DNA of 64,000 nucleotides from Gillisella taibaishanensis (GTDB lineage Bacteria > Pseudomonadota > Alphaproteobacteria > Rhizobiales > Rhizobiaceae): contig NZ_MKIN01000022.1 of the NCBI RefSeq assembly GCF_001938985.1, positions 1,178,001-1,242,000 of the forward strand. Direction: 5' to 3'. This document shows, one piece after another, positions 55,007 to 64,000 of this stretch. Numbering within the stretch: position 1 is the stretch's first letter; every line of letters begins with the position of its first letter. The translations under genes and the position numbers were made by a program. The notes beneath the pieces are model-generated. The model was not told where the DNA came from, did not search any database, and worked only from the letters and a program-made list of their open reading frames with translations.

Positions 55007-56242
55007 TTATTGCGATCTGGAAAATAGCACCGTCAGATCGCGGATGCTGTTGCGATAATCAAAATCCCGCCGCACCCTCTGCTCAGCCGCCGCTCCGAGC
55101 CGCGTGCGCAGATCAGGATCGCTCATGGCCCGGGCCAGCGCCGAGGCCAGGGCTGCGACATCGTCAGGCTCGACCAGCAACCCGTTTTCGCCATCCACAA
55201 ACAGTTCAGAAATACCTGAAACCGTCGTCGATACCGGCATCAGCCCCTGGCTTGCCGCCTCGACCAGCACATTCGGCAACCCGTCCCGGTCACCGTCGGC
55301 GGTGATCCGGCAGGCAAGCGCGAAGAGATCGCTTTCGCGGTAGTGGGTCAGCACGTCGCGCTGGTCCATTGCCCCTTTCCAGGTGATGCGATCGGCAATC
55401 GCAAGTTCGCTTGCCAGCGCCTTTAACCGCGACAGCTCATCGCCACCGCCGATATGGGTAAAGCGCCAGTTGAGCATGGCCGGAAGCGCCGCCAATGCCT
55501 TGAGCAGCGTGTCATAACCCTTTTTCTTCACCGCCCGTCCCACCGACAGAAGTTGGATCGGATCGGCAGGATCGGTACCATCTCGCGCCGGCCGCTGCCC
55601 GTCGAAGGGCGGAAAGCGGTCGAGATCAAGTCCGTGATAGCTCAAATGCACCCGGCCCGGCCGGTCGGCCAGCGCGCTCAGCCTGTCGAAGCCGACCTTG
55701 GTGCAGGTCACCACCCAGGCGGCATGGGCAAGTTTGTCGGCAAGATCCCAATCCTTCGATGTCCAGATATCCTTGGCATGGGCCGAGACGCTGAAACCCC
55801 GACCGGAGAGAAGGCTGGCATAGAAGGCGACGGAGGCCGGCGTATGGATGAAATGCGCGTGCAGCCAATCCGATTGATCAGGCCATTCGGCCACCAGCAC
55901 CATGGCCTGCCCCAGCCGACGGAATCGGTTGCGCGAGAGATCGCGCGGCAAATCCTTGAAGAACTGCGCCATGACCGTGCGAAAACCGGGCAGGCTCTTC
56001 ACCCGCCAAAGGGCTTTCAGCACCCGAAACGGCTCTTCATGCAGATATTCCGGCAGGTAATGCACCGGCGCCTGGATCTCGTCATGAACGGGATGGCGCT
56101 TCTTGTCGGTCGGGCGGCGCATGGCTACCAGTTCCAGCGCAAAGCCGGCCCGCTCCAGGCCTAGTAGTTCCTGAGCGATAAAGGTCTCGGACAGGCGCGG
56201 ATAGCCCTTCAGCAGGACCGTGATTTTCTTGGGCTTTAGCAC
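55007..56242 (-). CDS. Glycosyltransferase family 4 protein
   Basis: A 411-residue GT-B enzyme of the GT4 type. The N-terminal domain has 'LLKGYPRLSETFIAQELLGL' and 'DWLHAHFIHTPASVAFY'. The C-terminal donor-binding domain shows 'LLSVGRAVKKKGYDTLLKAL' and the E-x7-E-like 'GLPNVLVEAASQGLMPVST'. It transfers a sugar from a nucleotide donor with retention, probably in polysaccharide assembly at the inner membrane. It begins three bases after the upstream glycosyltransferase stop, so the two are coupled. A 114-base gap precedes the next gene. Confidence 0.88.
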   Translation of the reverse strand: MLKPKKITVLLKGYPRLSETFIAQELLGLERAGFALELVAMRRPTDKKRHPVHDEIQAPVHYLPEYLHEEPFRVLKALWRVKSLPGFRTVMAQFFKDLPRDLSRNRFRRLGQAMVLVAEWPDQSDWLHAHFIHTPASVAFYASLLSGRGFSVSAHAKDIWTSKDWDLADKLAHAAWVVTCTKVGFDRLSALADRPGRVHLSYHGLDLDRFPPFDGQRPARDGTDPADPIQLLSVGRAVKKKGYDTLLKALAALPAMLNWRFTHIGGGDELSRLKALASELAIADRITWKGAMDQRDVLTHYRESDLFALACRITADGDRDGLPNVLVEAASQGLMPVSTTVSGISELFVDGENGLLVEPDDVAALASALARAMSDPDLRTRLGAAAEQRVRRDFDYRNSIRDLTVLFSRSQ

Positions 56243-56245
56243 GCT

Positions 56246-57565
56246 CTATCCCTGCACCACCGACAGACGACCGGCACCACGCTCTTCGAGACAATCGGCG
56301 ACGATCCCCGAAATGGTCGGCAGCCCCTCGAGATGCATGCCCGGCGCGCTGACCGATGGCGCATCGCGTTTCAGCACGTCCTTGATCGCTTGGGCAAAGG
56401 CCAGGCTGTCGCTCGACTTATCAGGCGTCACCATGCTGACCAGGCCGAGTTCGCAGGCGCGGGTGGCACGGATCAGCTGTTCCTGGCGTGGCTCGGTGCG
56501 CGGCACGATCAGTGCCGGCTTGTCGAAGGACAGGATCTCGCAATAGGTATTGTAGCCGCCCATGGCGACCACGGCCTTGGCGCCGGCAATGAGATCTTCC
56601 ATCCGGTTATCGAATTCGATGATCCTGAGCTTGGGATGACGCGAGCCCGCCTCCATGAATTTCTGACGCAGATCCGCCGGCATGTAGGGGCCGAGCACCA
56701 CCAGCGCCGGATGGTCGAGCGTGGGATCCGCCTCATAGGCGGCAATCACGTCGCGCACGAGATCGGCGCCGTCACCGCCGCCACCTGTCGTCACCAACAG
56801 ATAGTCCTCAAGCGGCGCATGGTCCGAGCGATTGCCTGACAGGGCCGCACGCTGCAGAAAACCGACGAAGCGCATCTTGGCGCGTAGCGCCGGCGGTGCG
56901 TCGATGCCGGTCAGCGGATCATAGAAATCAGGCGGGCCATAGACCCAGACATCGTCATAAAGCTTGGCGATCTTGGCCAGCACGTCATTGCGCTTCCATT
57001 CCGCTTCCAGCAGATGCGGCGCATCCATGACATCGCGCAGACCAAGCACCAGCCGCGTGCCTCGGGTCTTGAGGTAAGTCAGGGTATCCTCGACCTCGCC
57101 GCGCAGACCGAGCGGCTCCTTGTCGATGATGAACATGTCAGGTTCGAAGCTTTCGGCCGTGTGGCGGATGATCGACTGGCGCATTTTCAGCGTCTCATGC
57201 AGATCGATATGCCGGTCCATCGACGTATACTCGCCGTTGCGCAGCTTGATGACGCTGGGGATCTTCACGAAATCGACCCGGGCGCGATAGTCGAAGGCGC
57301 CGGCAATGGTCGCACCTGATATGATCAGCACCTGCAGGCCGCGGTAATCCTCGACCAGCGAATGGGCGATGGTGCGGCAGCGGCGCAGATGGCCAAGACC
57401 GAAGGTGTCGTGGCTATACATGAGGATGCGGGCTTGCCCCAGGCGTCTCGTCATGTCGTCAATGTCTCCGAGATAGTTCACCGGACCGTCCTTTGGGAGA
57501 GGAACGGCGGCAGGACGCGGGCCCCACGTTTCAGCTGGCTGATCATTTATATGGATCTGCGGCAT
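56246..57565 (-). CDS. Glycosyltransferase, GT28/MurG-like fold (COG4671-like)
   Basis: A 439-residue protein with an unconserved N-terminal leader (residues 1-40). Then come 'MYSHDTFGLGHLRRCRTIAH' and, in the donor domain, 'VVAMGGYNTYCEILSFDKPA' and 'EPRQEQLIRA'. It is a paralogue of the 53738-54892 product. The first ATG (57563-57565) overlaps the end of the ABC permease gene by 23 bases. An internal ATG (57454) just before the conserved domain is the alternative start. The overlap physically links the glycosyltransferases to the transporter genes. Confidence 0.8.
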   Translation of the reverse strand: MPQIHINDQPAETWGPRPAAVPLPKDGPVNYLGDIDDMTRRLGQARILMYSHDTFGLGHLRRCRTIAHSLVEDYRGLQVLIISGATIAGAFDYRARVDFVKIPSVIKLRNGEYTSMDRHIDLHETLKMRQSIIRHTAESFEPDMFIIDKEPLGLRGEVEDTLTYLKTRGTRLVLGLRDVMDAPHLLEAEWKRNDVLAKIAKLYDDVWVYGPPDFYDPLTGIDAPPALRAKMRFVGFLQRAALSGNRSDHAPLEDYLLVTTGGGGDGADLVRDVIAAYEADPTLDHPALVVLGPYMPADLRQKFMEAGSRHPKLRIIEFDNRMEDLIAGAKAVVAMGGYNTYCEILSFDKPALIVPRTEPRQEQLIRATRACELGLVSMVTPDKSSDSLAFAQAIKDVLKRDAPSVSAPGMHLEGLPTISGIVADCLEERGAGRLSVVQG

Positions 57566-58721
57566 CCCTTAGACCATCCCCTAGAAAATTGAAGGCGAGA
57601 ATGATCACGATGACGGGAATGACCGGGAACAGCAGCCATGGGTAAAGCGCGATCACATTGACCGAGCGCGCCTCGGTCAGCAATACACCCCAGCTGGTAA
57701 TTGGCGGCCTTAGCCCAAGCCCAAGGAAACTCAGGGTTGTCTCACCGAGAATCATGCCTGGAATGGTCAGCGTGGCACTGGCAATCAGATGCGACATGAA
57801 GCCGGGTATCAGATGCCGGCCGATGATACGCGCACTGCCCGAGCCCATCATCTGGGCGGCGAGAACATAGTCCTCCTCGCGCAGCGCCAGAAGCTTGGAG
57901 CGTACCGCCCGCGCCAACCCCGTCCAGTCGAGCAGACCGAGAATGAAGGTGATGCCGAGATAGACCACCAGCGGGCTCCAGTCCGGCGGCATGATCGCCG
58001 CCAGCGCCAACCAGAGCGGAATGCTCGGAATGGAATGCAGGACCTCGGTGATGCGCTGGACGATCAGGTCGAACCAACCGCCCCAATAGCCGGCCAGGCC
58101 ACCGATGACGATGCCGAGCACGAAGCTGGTCATCACGCCTAAAAGTCCAATCGTCAGCGAAATCCGAGCCCCGTAAAGAATGCGTGACAGCACGTCGCGC
58201 CCAAGCCGGTCCGTTCCGAGCAGGAAGAATTGGCCGCCATCTGCGGGACAGACGAGATGGAAATTGCTCTCCAAGAGCCCCCAGAAGCGATAGCCATCGC
58301 CGCCACAGAAGAAGCGGAGCTTCTGCACCTGGGTCGGCTCCTCGGTATAGACCCGTTTCAGCGTGTCCATGTCGAGGCTCATCGTGCGGCCATAGACGAA
58401 GGGACCGACAAAGCCCTTGTCGTCGAACAGATGAACCGCCTGCGGCGGTGCGTAGATCCAGTCGACATTGCGGGTGTGAACGTTGTAGGGCGCCAGAAAC
58501 TCGATGAAGGCGATCGTGACATAGGCGGCGAGCAACAGCACACCGGAATAGAAGGCCAGCTTGTGGCGCTTGAACCGCCACCAGGTCAGCCGCCATTGCG
58601 AGGCCTGGTCTTTCGCCGAGCCGCGTCCGCCTGTCTCATCCTCTATGGCATAGGGATCGAAGGGATCAGGCGAGACGTAATGCGGCATAGGTCCGGAGGC
58701 GGGGCTTAGGTCGTTGCTCAC
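57543..58721 (-). CDS. ABC transporter permease, DppC/YejE type with large periplasmic insert
   Basis: A 392-residue permease, about 90 longer than ordinary DppC. The first helix (about residues 53-75) is followed by an insert of roughly 100 residues before the conserved 'FLLGTDRLGRDVLSRILYGA' segment. The insert includes 'DWIYAPPQAVHLFDDKGF' and 'RFFCGGDGYRFWG'. Such inserts occur in the oligosaccharide/long-peptide branch of the Dpp family. The EAA loop 'LREEDYVLAAQMMGSGSARI' is intact. The GTG start overlaps the upstream permease stop (58718-58721). Confidence 0.9.
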   Translation of the reverse strand: MSNDLSPASGPMPHYVSPDPFDPYAIEDETGGRGSAKDQASQWRLTWWRFKRHKLAFYSGVLLLAAYVTIAFIEFLAPYNVHTRNVDWIYAPPQAVHLFDDKGFVGPFVYGRTMSLDMDTLKRVYTEEPTQVQKLRFFCGGDGYRFWGLLESNFHLVCPADGGQFFLLGTDRLGRDVLSRILYGARISLTIGLLGVMTSFVLGIVIGGLAGYWGGWFDLIVQRITEVLHSIPSIPLWLALAAIMPPDWSPLVVYLGITFILGLLDWTGLARAVRSKLLALREEDYVLAAQMMGSGSARIIGRHLIPGFMSHLIASATLTIPGMILGETTLSFLGLGLRPPITSWGVLLTEARSVNVIALYPWLLFPVIPVIVIILAFNFLGDGLRDAADPYK

Positions 58722-59716
58722 TTGCTACGCCCTCCCTGCAAGCGGATGCGCGGATCGAGCAGCGCCAGCGCAATGTCGGAGACGAGAACGCCGATAACAG
58801 TCAGGATGGCCAGGAACATCAGGAAGGAACCGGCCAGATACATGTCCTGGTCCTGCAACGCCCGGATCAGCATCGGACCCGTGGTTTCCAAAGACAACAC
58901 GACGGCGGTGATTTCCGCGCCCGAAATGATCGTCGGCAGGATCGAGCCGATGTCGGAGATGAAGAAGTTCAGCGACATGCGCAGCGGATATTTGATCAGC
59001 ACCCGGAACGGATGCAGACCTTTGGCCCGCGCTGTCATCACATATTGCTTGTGCAGCTCATCGAGCAGATTGGCGCGCACGCGGCGCACCATGCCGGCCG
59101 TCCCCGCCGTGCCGATGATGATGACCGGAATCCACAGGTGCTCGAGGATCGACTTGAACTTGTCCCAGCCCATCGGCTGACCAAGAAAGCGCTGGTCCAT
59201 GAGATGGCCGATCGATATCCCGAACCAGATATTGGCGAAATACATCATGACAAGCGCCAGGATGAAATTCGGTACGGCAATGCCGACCAGGCCCAGTAGC
59301 GTCAGACCATAATCACCCCAGCTATATTGGTGCGTGGCGGAGTAGATGCCGATCGGAAAAGCGAGAAGCCAGGTGACCGCGATGGTAACGGTCGACACGA
59401 GGATGGTCAGCCACACCCTGTCGCCGACCACATCAGCAACCGGCATCCGGTATTCGAAGGAATAGCCGAAATCTCCGTGTACGAAGCCGGTTATCCAGTT
59501 GAAATAGCGGATCGGCGCCGGCTTGTCGAAACCGTAGCGCGCTTTGAGCTCTTCGATTTCCTGCATGTCGGCCTTCTCGCCGATCGCCCGCATTTCCTCG
59601 ACATAGCTCTCGAAATAGTCGCCTGGCGGCAGCTCGATGATGGTGAAAACCAGCATGGAGATCATGATCAGGGTGGGGATCATCACGCCGATGCGCCAAA
59701 GAATGTACCGGATCAT
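58718..59716 (-). CDS. ABC transporter permease, DppB/YejB type
   Basis: A 332-residue membrane permease. It begins with helix 'WRIGVMIPTLIMISMLVFTI', then DppB motifs 'GDFGYSFEYRMPV' and the EAA loop 'KQYVMTARAKGLHPFRVLIK'. About six helices are predicted. The stop and start codons overlap both neighbours (58718-58721 and 59713-59716). It pairs with the 57543-58721 permease to form the transport channel. Confidence 0.92.
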   Translation of the reverse strand: MIRYILWRIGVMIPTLIMISMLVFTIIELPPGDYFESYVEEMRAIGEKADMQEIEELKARYGFDKPAPIRYFNWITGFVHGDFGYSFEYRMPVADVVGDRVWLTILVSTVTIAVTWLLAFPIGIYSATHQYSWGDYGLTLLGLVGIAVPNFILALVMMYFANIWFGISIGHLMDQRFLGQPMGWDKFKSILEHLWIPVIIIGTAGTAGMVRRVRANLLDELHKQYVMTARAKGLHPFRVLIKYPLRMSLNFFISDIGSILPTIISGAEITAVVLSLETTGPMLIRALQDQDMYLAGSFLMFLAILTVIGVLVSDIALALLDPRIRLQGGRSK

Positions 59717-61659
59717 TGCGCATCCTCGTCGTACCAGAAGGTATCAGGCATATAGACGCCGAGTTGGGAGGTCGGAGCAAAGCCGAACAGACCTTCGTCC
59801 GGCAGGTTCCTGAGCTTTTTCGCCCGGACCACAGGCTGCAGAGCCCCATTGACGATGCCGATGGTAAACACCTCCGACGTATAGAGCTTCAGCATATCGT
59901 GCCAGATCGCCGTGCGCTCCTCCAGCTCGTCCGAACGGCGCCAAGCTTGGAAAAGATCAAGCAAAGCGCGGGCTTCCGGAATCTCGGGCGCCCGGCCGTC
60001 ACCACCGCCCGATAGCGTATGCAGACCCCAGAGTGGCCACTGGAGCTGGTCGTCGCTGGTCGGCGCCAGCTCGCGCGGCGACATGTCGGCCGTCGGCACG
60101 CCATTGTCCAGCCCCTGCCAGATGGCCATGACCGTCTCACCATTGGTAATGCGCCGGCGAAACAGTTCGCGGTGTGAAACATGCACGAACAGCCGGAACC
60201 CGATCTTGCGGAAATGGTCCGTGATCAGTTCCAGCACGTCGGAATCGAACGAACTTTCCCCCGTCGTCTCGACAATCAGCACCGCTTCGCGGCCATCGGG
60301 CAAAAGTCGCGTGCCGTGCCGGTCCGGCCGGGGCAGACCTGCCGCCTCCAGCAGGGCATTGGCCTGATCGGGATCGTAATTTGCCCAGGCATCGCGGTAT
60401 TCCGGCTTGAACAGCGGGCTTTCCGGCAGGATGCTGTTGGCCGCAGGCTGGGCAAGGCCGAAAAACACCGCCTTGTTGATCTCGTCGCGGTTGATCGCCA
60501 GCGACAGCGCCCGGCGCACCCGCACATCCAGCAGCACCTGGCGCCAGACCAGATCCTTGCAATTGAGATTGGGCATCAGCGCCACGCGCGAACCCTGCGT
60601 GCGCTTCCAGAGATCGACCTTGATCGGATAGCGCTTCTCAGCGTTTTTCAGGAAGGTGTAATCGGCAAAATCCAGGTTGGTAAATTGCAGGTCGCTCTCA
60701 CCCGTGCCTGTCTTGGCCGGAATAAGATCGCCCGAGCCGACCCCCATCACCACCCGATCGATATAGGGCAATTGCAGCCCGTTTTCGTCGACGCGGTGGA
60801 AGAAGGGATTGCGCTCGAAGATGAATTGGCCAGACGGCGGCGCGGTACGCGGGATCCAGCCGTCCAGCGTCGGCAGGTCAGGATTCTCGGGCCGCACAGT
60901 GCGCGACATCTTCTGGTGCAGCGTCACCCAATCCTGCACACCATTCTGCTTGATCAGGTCCTCAAGCTTTTCCTTGGTCTGGTATTTGCGATGAAACTGC
61001 TTGAGATAAGCCGCCGGCATCATCAGACGAGTGGCTGTCGGCGCGGCAAGTTCGGCAAGAAAATCCGGATTGGGATCGTCCCAGGTGTAGCGCACCGTCA
61101 GCGGATCGAGCACCTCAAAGACCGGCTCCTTGCCCTCAACGCGAAACACGATCGGGCTGCCGCCCTTGTAGAGCTTCTTGTCCTGGAACATGTCCTGCCA
61201 GACATAGCGGAAATCTTCCGCCGTGAACGGCGAGCCGTCAGACCAGCGATGTCCCTCGCGCAGATGGAAGGTGAAGATCCGCTCCTCGACCACCTCGAAC
61301 CGTTCCAGGAGATCCGGCTGGAAATTGAAGTTGAGATCATAGCCGACCAGCCGGCAGTAGCAATTGATCGGCATATATCTGATATCGCGCTGGCCGCCGA
61401 TCAGCATACGGACGGTGCCGCCATAGCGGCCGGGTGCGCGCTGTGGCCCGGACAAGGCAATGACGCGCGGCACTTTCGGCAGGCGGTCAGCCATCGGCGG
61501 CAGCTGCCCGGCCTCGACCTTGGCTTTCAGAAACTCCGGCTCCATCACCTGGCCCGGTGCAGCGATAGCGGCAAGCGGCCGAGCCAGAAAAGTCGCGGAA
61601 ATCAGGCCTAACGCCTGACGGCGGGTAACGAGCGACCGGACAACCCTTGAGCCGCTCAC
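59713..61659 (-). CDS. ABC transporter substrate-binding protein, SBP family 5, long form
   Basis: A 648-residue periplasmic binding protein, about 100 longer than DppA. The signal peptide carries a twin-arginine-like motif (VTRRQALGLIS) and a hydrophobic stretch ending near AIAA. Family-5 features include 'FTFHLREGHRWSDGSPFTAE' and the late 'RKIGFRLFVHVSHRE'. Long family-5 receptors include YejA-like peptide binders and rhizobial alpha-galactoside receptors, so substrate type cannot be told from sequence. The GTG start overlaps the ATPase stop by three bases. Confidence 0.9.
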   Translation of the reverse strand: MSGSRVVRSLVTRRQALGLISATFLARPLAAIAAPGQVMEPEFLKAKVEAGQLPPMADRLPKVPRVIALSGPQRAPGRYGGTVRMLIGGQRDIRYMPINCYCRLVGYDLNFNFQPDLLERFEVVEERIFTFHLREGHRWSDGSPFTAEDFRYVWQDMFQDKKLYKGGSPIVFRVEGKEPVFEVLDPLTVRYTWDDPNPDFLAELAAPTATRLMMPAAYLKQFHRKYQTKEKLEDLIKQNGVQDWVTLHQKMSRTVRPENPDLPTLDGWIPRTAPPSGQFIFERNPFFHRVDENGLQLPYIDRVVMGVGSGDLIPAKTGTGESDLQFTNLDFADYTFLKNAEKRYPIKVDLWKRTQGSRVALMPNLNCKDLVWRQVLLDVRVRRALSLAINRDEINKAVFFGLAQPAANSILPESPLFKPEYRDAWANYDPDQANALLEAAGLPRPDRHGTRLLPDGREAVLIVETTGESSFDSDVLELITDHFRKIGFRLFVHVSHRELFRRRITNGETVMAIWQGLDNGVPTADMSPRELAPTSDDQLQWPLWGLHTLSGGGDGRAPEIPEARALLDLFQAWRRSDELEERTAIWHDMLKLYTSEVFTIGIVNGALQPVVRAKKLRNLPDEGLFGFAPTSQLGVYMPDTFWYDEDAQ

Positions 61660-63563
61660 GTGCGCAGCTCCCGCGCATCGACATTGCGCCGCGCCAGCAC
61701 CAGATGACCGCCGCCGAGATCGGCATGGGCCAGCGTTGTCGGATCGCCCTCGTCATGAAAATGCCTGGCCCAGCGCTTCTTCGCCGCCAGCGACGGTTCG
61801 CCGATCAGGTTGAAATCGAGCGGGTGGTCGAGATTAGGCAGCGGCACCGCCGCCAGGAGCTTCTTGGTATAGGGATGTACGGGGTCGCGCATGATCACCT
61901 CGCAAGGGGCAATCTCGACGATGCGGCCGGCATACATTACCGCAACCCGGTCAGCCATGTAATTGATCACGGCCAGATTGTGGGAGATGAACAGATACGT
62001 GAGGCCAAGCTCTGACTTCAGATCTTTCATCAGGTTGAGGATCTGCGCCTGCACCGACACATCGAGCGCCGAGACCGGCTCGTCGCAGATAACCAGATCA
62101 GGCCCAAGCGCGAGCGCCCGGGCAATGCCGATCCGCTGGCGCTGACCGCCGGAAAAACTGTGCGGGTAGCGACCAAGTGCCGTCTCCGGCAGGCCGATGG
62201 CATGGATCAGCCGCTTGACCAGATCGAGCCGGCCGGCGCGGCTGCCGCGCTCATGAATTTCCAGGGGTTCGCTGACGATGCCGCGCACCGTCATGCGCGG
62301 CGACAGCGACGAGACCGGATCCTGGAACACCATCTGGATACGGGTGCGCAAGGACTGGAGTTCCTGACCCTTCGCGTTGAGGAGATCGACAGGACCATCG
62401 GCGCCCTGGTAGATCGCCGTGCCCTGATCGGCGGTAATACCGCGCATCAGGATCTTGCTGAGCGTGGTCTTGCCGCAGCCGCTTTCTCCGACCAGACCCA
62501 GAGTCTCACCGCGATGGATGTCGAAGGACACATCGTTGACGGCGAGCGTCGGCGGCACGGCTACCGAAAAGAAGCCGTTCGATCCCTTTGTCTGGAAGGA
62601 CTTCGAAATGTTGCGGACGCTGAGAAGAACATCCCCTGCCCCTTCGGGCGCCCGACACTTATCCATCAACTGCGCCGTATCGACCCGGATTTCCCGCAGC
62701 GGCTTCAGCCGTGCTGCGCGGTCCATGTCGAAATCGGGCACGGCCTGCATCAGCCCCTTGGTATAGGCATGCTGCGGCGAACCAAAGATCGCCTCGACCG
62801 GACCGGATTCCATCACTTCACCGCGATAGATCACCACGACTTCATCGGCAAGGCTCGCGACGACGCCGAGATCATGGGTGATCAGCAGGACCGCCATGCC
62901 AAGCTTTTCCTGCAATTCCTTCAGCAGCTTGAGGATCTGCGCCTGGATCGTCACGTCGAGCGCCGTGGTCGGTTCGTCGGCAATCAGCAGCGCCGGATTG
63001 CAGATCAGCGCCATGGCGATCATCGCCCTCTGGCGCATGCCGCCCGACAGTTCGAACGGGAACATGCCATAGACCCGGGCCGGATCATTGAAGCCGACAA
63101 GGCCGAGCATTTCCTCGACCCGCGCCTGGCGCTCGCGCGGCGTCATGACCGAATGAACCTTCAGCACTTCCTCGATCTGATTACCGACCGTATGAACCGG
63201 CGAAAACGAGGTCATCGGCTCCTGAAAGATCATACCGATGCGATTGCCGCGGATCTGGCGGATCTGGCGCCCGTCATAGGGCAAGGACAGGAGATCGACC
63301 GAGCCTGCTCCGGCCGACAAAGCACTCGATTTTTGCGGATCGTTGAAGAGAACCCGACCGCTGATGTCGGCCAGATTGGATTCGATGCCCATGATCGAGC
63401 GTCCAAGCACGGACTTGCCCGAACCGGATTCACCGACAAGCGCCGTGACCTTACCCGGGCGCAGCCGCATGCTGAACGACTTAACCGCCTGAATGCGGCC
63501 ACTCATCAGGGGAAAAGACACACTAATATTATCCACATAAAGCAGATCTGCGCATTCTGCCAT
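61656..63563 (-). CDS. ABC transporter ATPase, two fused DppD-DppF domains
   Basis: A roughly 635-residue fusion of two ATPase domains. Domain 1 has Walker A GESGSGKS, signature '[12 protein letters not shown]' and Walker [13 protein letters not shown]. Domain 2 has [12 protein letters not shown], '[14 protein letters not shown]' and [11 protein letters not shown]. This one-gene arrangement resembles YejF and GsiA. ATG 63563 is preferred because conserved sequence begins soon after it; a GTG 39 bases earlier has no ribosome-binding site. It is the promoter-proximal gene of the leftward operon that ends in glycosyltransferases. Confidence 0.92.
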   Translation of the reverse strand: MAECADLLYVDNISVSFPLMSGRIQAVKSFSMRLRPGKVTALVGESGSGKSVLGRSIMGIESNLADISGRVLFNDPQKSSALSAGAGSVDLLSLPYDGRQIRQIRGNRIGMIFQEPMTSFSPVHTVGNQIEEVLKVHSVMTPRERQARVEEMLGLVGFNDPARVYGMFPFELSGGMRQRAMIAMALICNPALLIADEPTTALDVTIQAQILKLLKELQEKLGMAVLLITHDLGVVASLADEVVVIYRGEVMESGPVEAIFGSPQHAYTKGLMQAVPDFDMDRAARLKPLREIRVDTAQLMDKCRAPEGAGDVLLSVRNISKSFQTKGSNGFFSVAVPPTLAVNDVSFDIHRGETLGLVGESGCGKTTLSKILMRGITADQGTAIYQGADGPVDLLNAKGQELQSLRTRIQMVFQDPVSSLSPRMTVRGIVSEPLEIHERGSRAGRLDLVKRLIHAIGLPETALGRYPHSFSGGQRQRIGIARALALGPDLVICDEPVSALDVSVQAQILNLMKDLKSELGLTYLFISHNLAVINYMADRVAVMYAGRIVEIAPCEVIMRDPVHPYTKKLLAAVPLPNLDHPLDFNLIGEPSLAAKKRWARHFHDEGDPTTLAHADLGGGHLVLARRNVDARELRT

Positions 63564-63922
63564 GCGTCTATTGCCCCGAGCCAGTATCTGGTTTTGCTGC
63601 ACCGTAGCCGAGCATATGTGACATGTCTATGATGATAGTCTTGAATAATTCAACGCCCGCTTTCGTGCAGAATCTTGAGGCGGTTAGGCAGGATAGATTA
63701 AAGGCGCGCACCGATCCTGCTGGCGGTCAACGATGGAAGCGACTTTTACTTGCTTGGCATGCGCAGGCTGCGCCACTGCCAGCGCCGCAAAAAACGCAAA
63801 ACAACGCTTTTCATCCCCAGCCCTGCATGTGAAAAAGACTTCTGATACTCGACGTCAGCTATTCCGTTTTCATATGTGCATTCATGGAATGCACATCAGA
63901 CAATGCTTCCCCAACTCGGCCG
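63564..63922. other. Intergenic control region, no supported gene
   Basis: This gap lies between divergent genes: the leftward ABC operon and a rightward gene at the edge. It holds a small dyad TTGAAT-A-ATTCAA (63641-63653) and a longer perfect palindrome at 63874-63896. A 69-codon open frame at 63623-63832 has no ribosome-binding site or recognisable domain, and I do not accept it. Confidence 0.6.
63874..63896. promoter_or_regulatory. Perfect palindrome, candidate operator
   Basis: Arms ATGTGCATTC (63874-63883) and GAATGCACAT (63887-63896) are perfectly complementary around ATG. It lies 26 bases before the presumed start of the edge gene. This fits an operator for an autoregulated repressor or for the divergent ABC operon. 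Confidence 0.65.
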
Positions 63923-64000
63923 ATGGACCCCGTGGACGACATCAAATCCGCAAGACAAACAAGCCGGACGGCCATCGAGGCCAGTCTGGTCGAGGCGAAA
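63923..64000 (+). CDS. Start of an unidentified plus-strand gene (truncated by window edge)
   Basis: An open frame from ATG 63923 runs off the right edge, giving 26 codons beginning MDPVDDIKSARQTSRT. The frame also contains an ATG at 63884, inside the palindrome. No ribosome-binding site is clear. The charged, alanine-rich start and the adjacent operator-like palindrome would fit a transcriptional regulator divergent from the ABC operon, but too little is visible to say. Confidence 0.4.
   Translation, partial: MDPVDDIKSARQTSRTAIEASLVEAK

Noticed and set aside
63641..63653. TTGAAT-A-ATTCAA dyad
   Set aside because: Six-base AT-rich arms are expected by chance in an AT-rich promoter region; mentioned only in the intergenic description.
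63623..63832. 69-codon plus-strand open frame in the right intergenic region
   Set aside because: No ribosome-binding site, no conserved motif, and it occupies the probable promoter region of the divergent ABC operon.
1..64000. CRISPR arrays, tRNA genes, insertion sequences, prophage or known defence systems
   Set aside because: No regularly spaced direct repeats, no cloverleaf-like sequences and no transposase, integrase or phage structural genes were recognised.

Overview
This window comes from an alphaproteobacterium of the family Rhizobiaceae, most likely the Agrobacterium/Allorhizobium/Rhizobium group. The best evidence is an intact gbpR-chvE-gguABC locus, the agrobacterial sugar-binding and virulence-sensing system. 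Supporting signs are GC-rich coding sequence, tightly overlapping genes and rhizobial-type intergenic palindromes. It reads as chromosome or chromid carrying mostly catabolic and transport genes. I see no tRNA, rRNA, CRISPR array, transposase or phage gene.

Layout. 1-994: the end of a phosphonate (C-P lyase) operon, phnM plus a coupled GNAT acetyltransferase. 998-7332 (minus): an M19 dipeptidase and a five-gene peptide ABC transporter. 7559-20343: a hexuronate and pectin-fragment cluster. It holds kdgK and a GntR regulator on the minus strand. On the plus strand it holds uxaC, a TRAP transporter, kdgF, kduI, kduD, uxuB, uxuA and uxaA. Two large hairpin repeats of one design sit between uxaC and the TRAP genes. 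20365-22381: a TetR/hydrolase pair and a DinB-like gene. 22443-25473 (minus): pntAB transhydrogenase.

25735-38152: gbpR, then chvE-gguABC, followed by an oxidative sugar pathway. Its genes are an arabonate-type dehydratase, a Gfo/Idh sugar dehydrogenase, a ketoglutarate-semialdehyde dehydrogenase, a KDGal kinase and a KDPGal aldolase. Together these could oxidise both L-arabinose and D-galactose imported by ChvE-GguAB. 38249-41817: a DUF454 membrane protein, an EamA transporter, a GntR regulator beside a perfect palindrome, and a CynX-type MFS transporter.

41915-49638: a giant alpha-2-macroglobulin-like protein coupled to penicillin-binding protein 1C. 49929-52460: a methyl-accepting chemotaxis protein. 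52641-53672: a UDP-glucuronate 4-epimerase. 53738-63563 (minus): an unusual apparent operon in which a Dpp/Yej-type ABC importer (fused ATPase, binding protein, two permeases) overlaps a trio of glycosyltransferases. The right edge holds a perfect palindrome and the first codons of an unidentified plus-strand gene.

Overall theme: uptake and oxidation of plant cell-wall sugars (uronates, arabinose, galactose), with envelope and polysaccharide functions. Many genes overlap by four bases, so translational coupling is the rule here.
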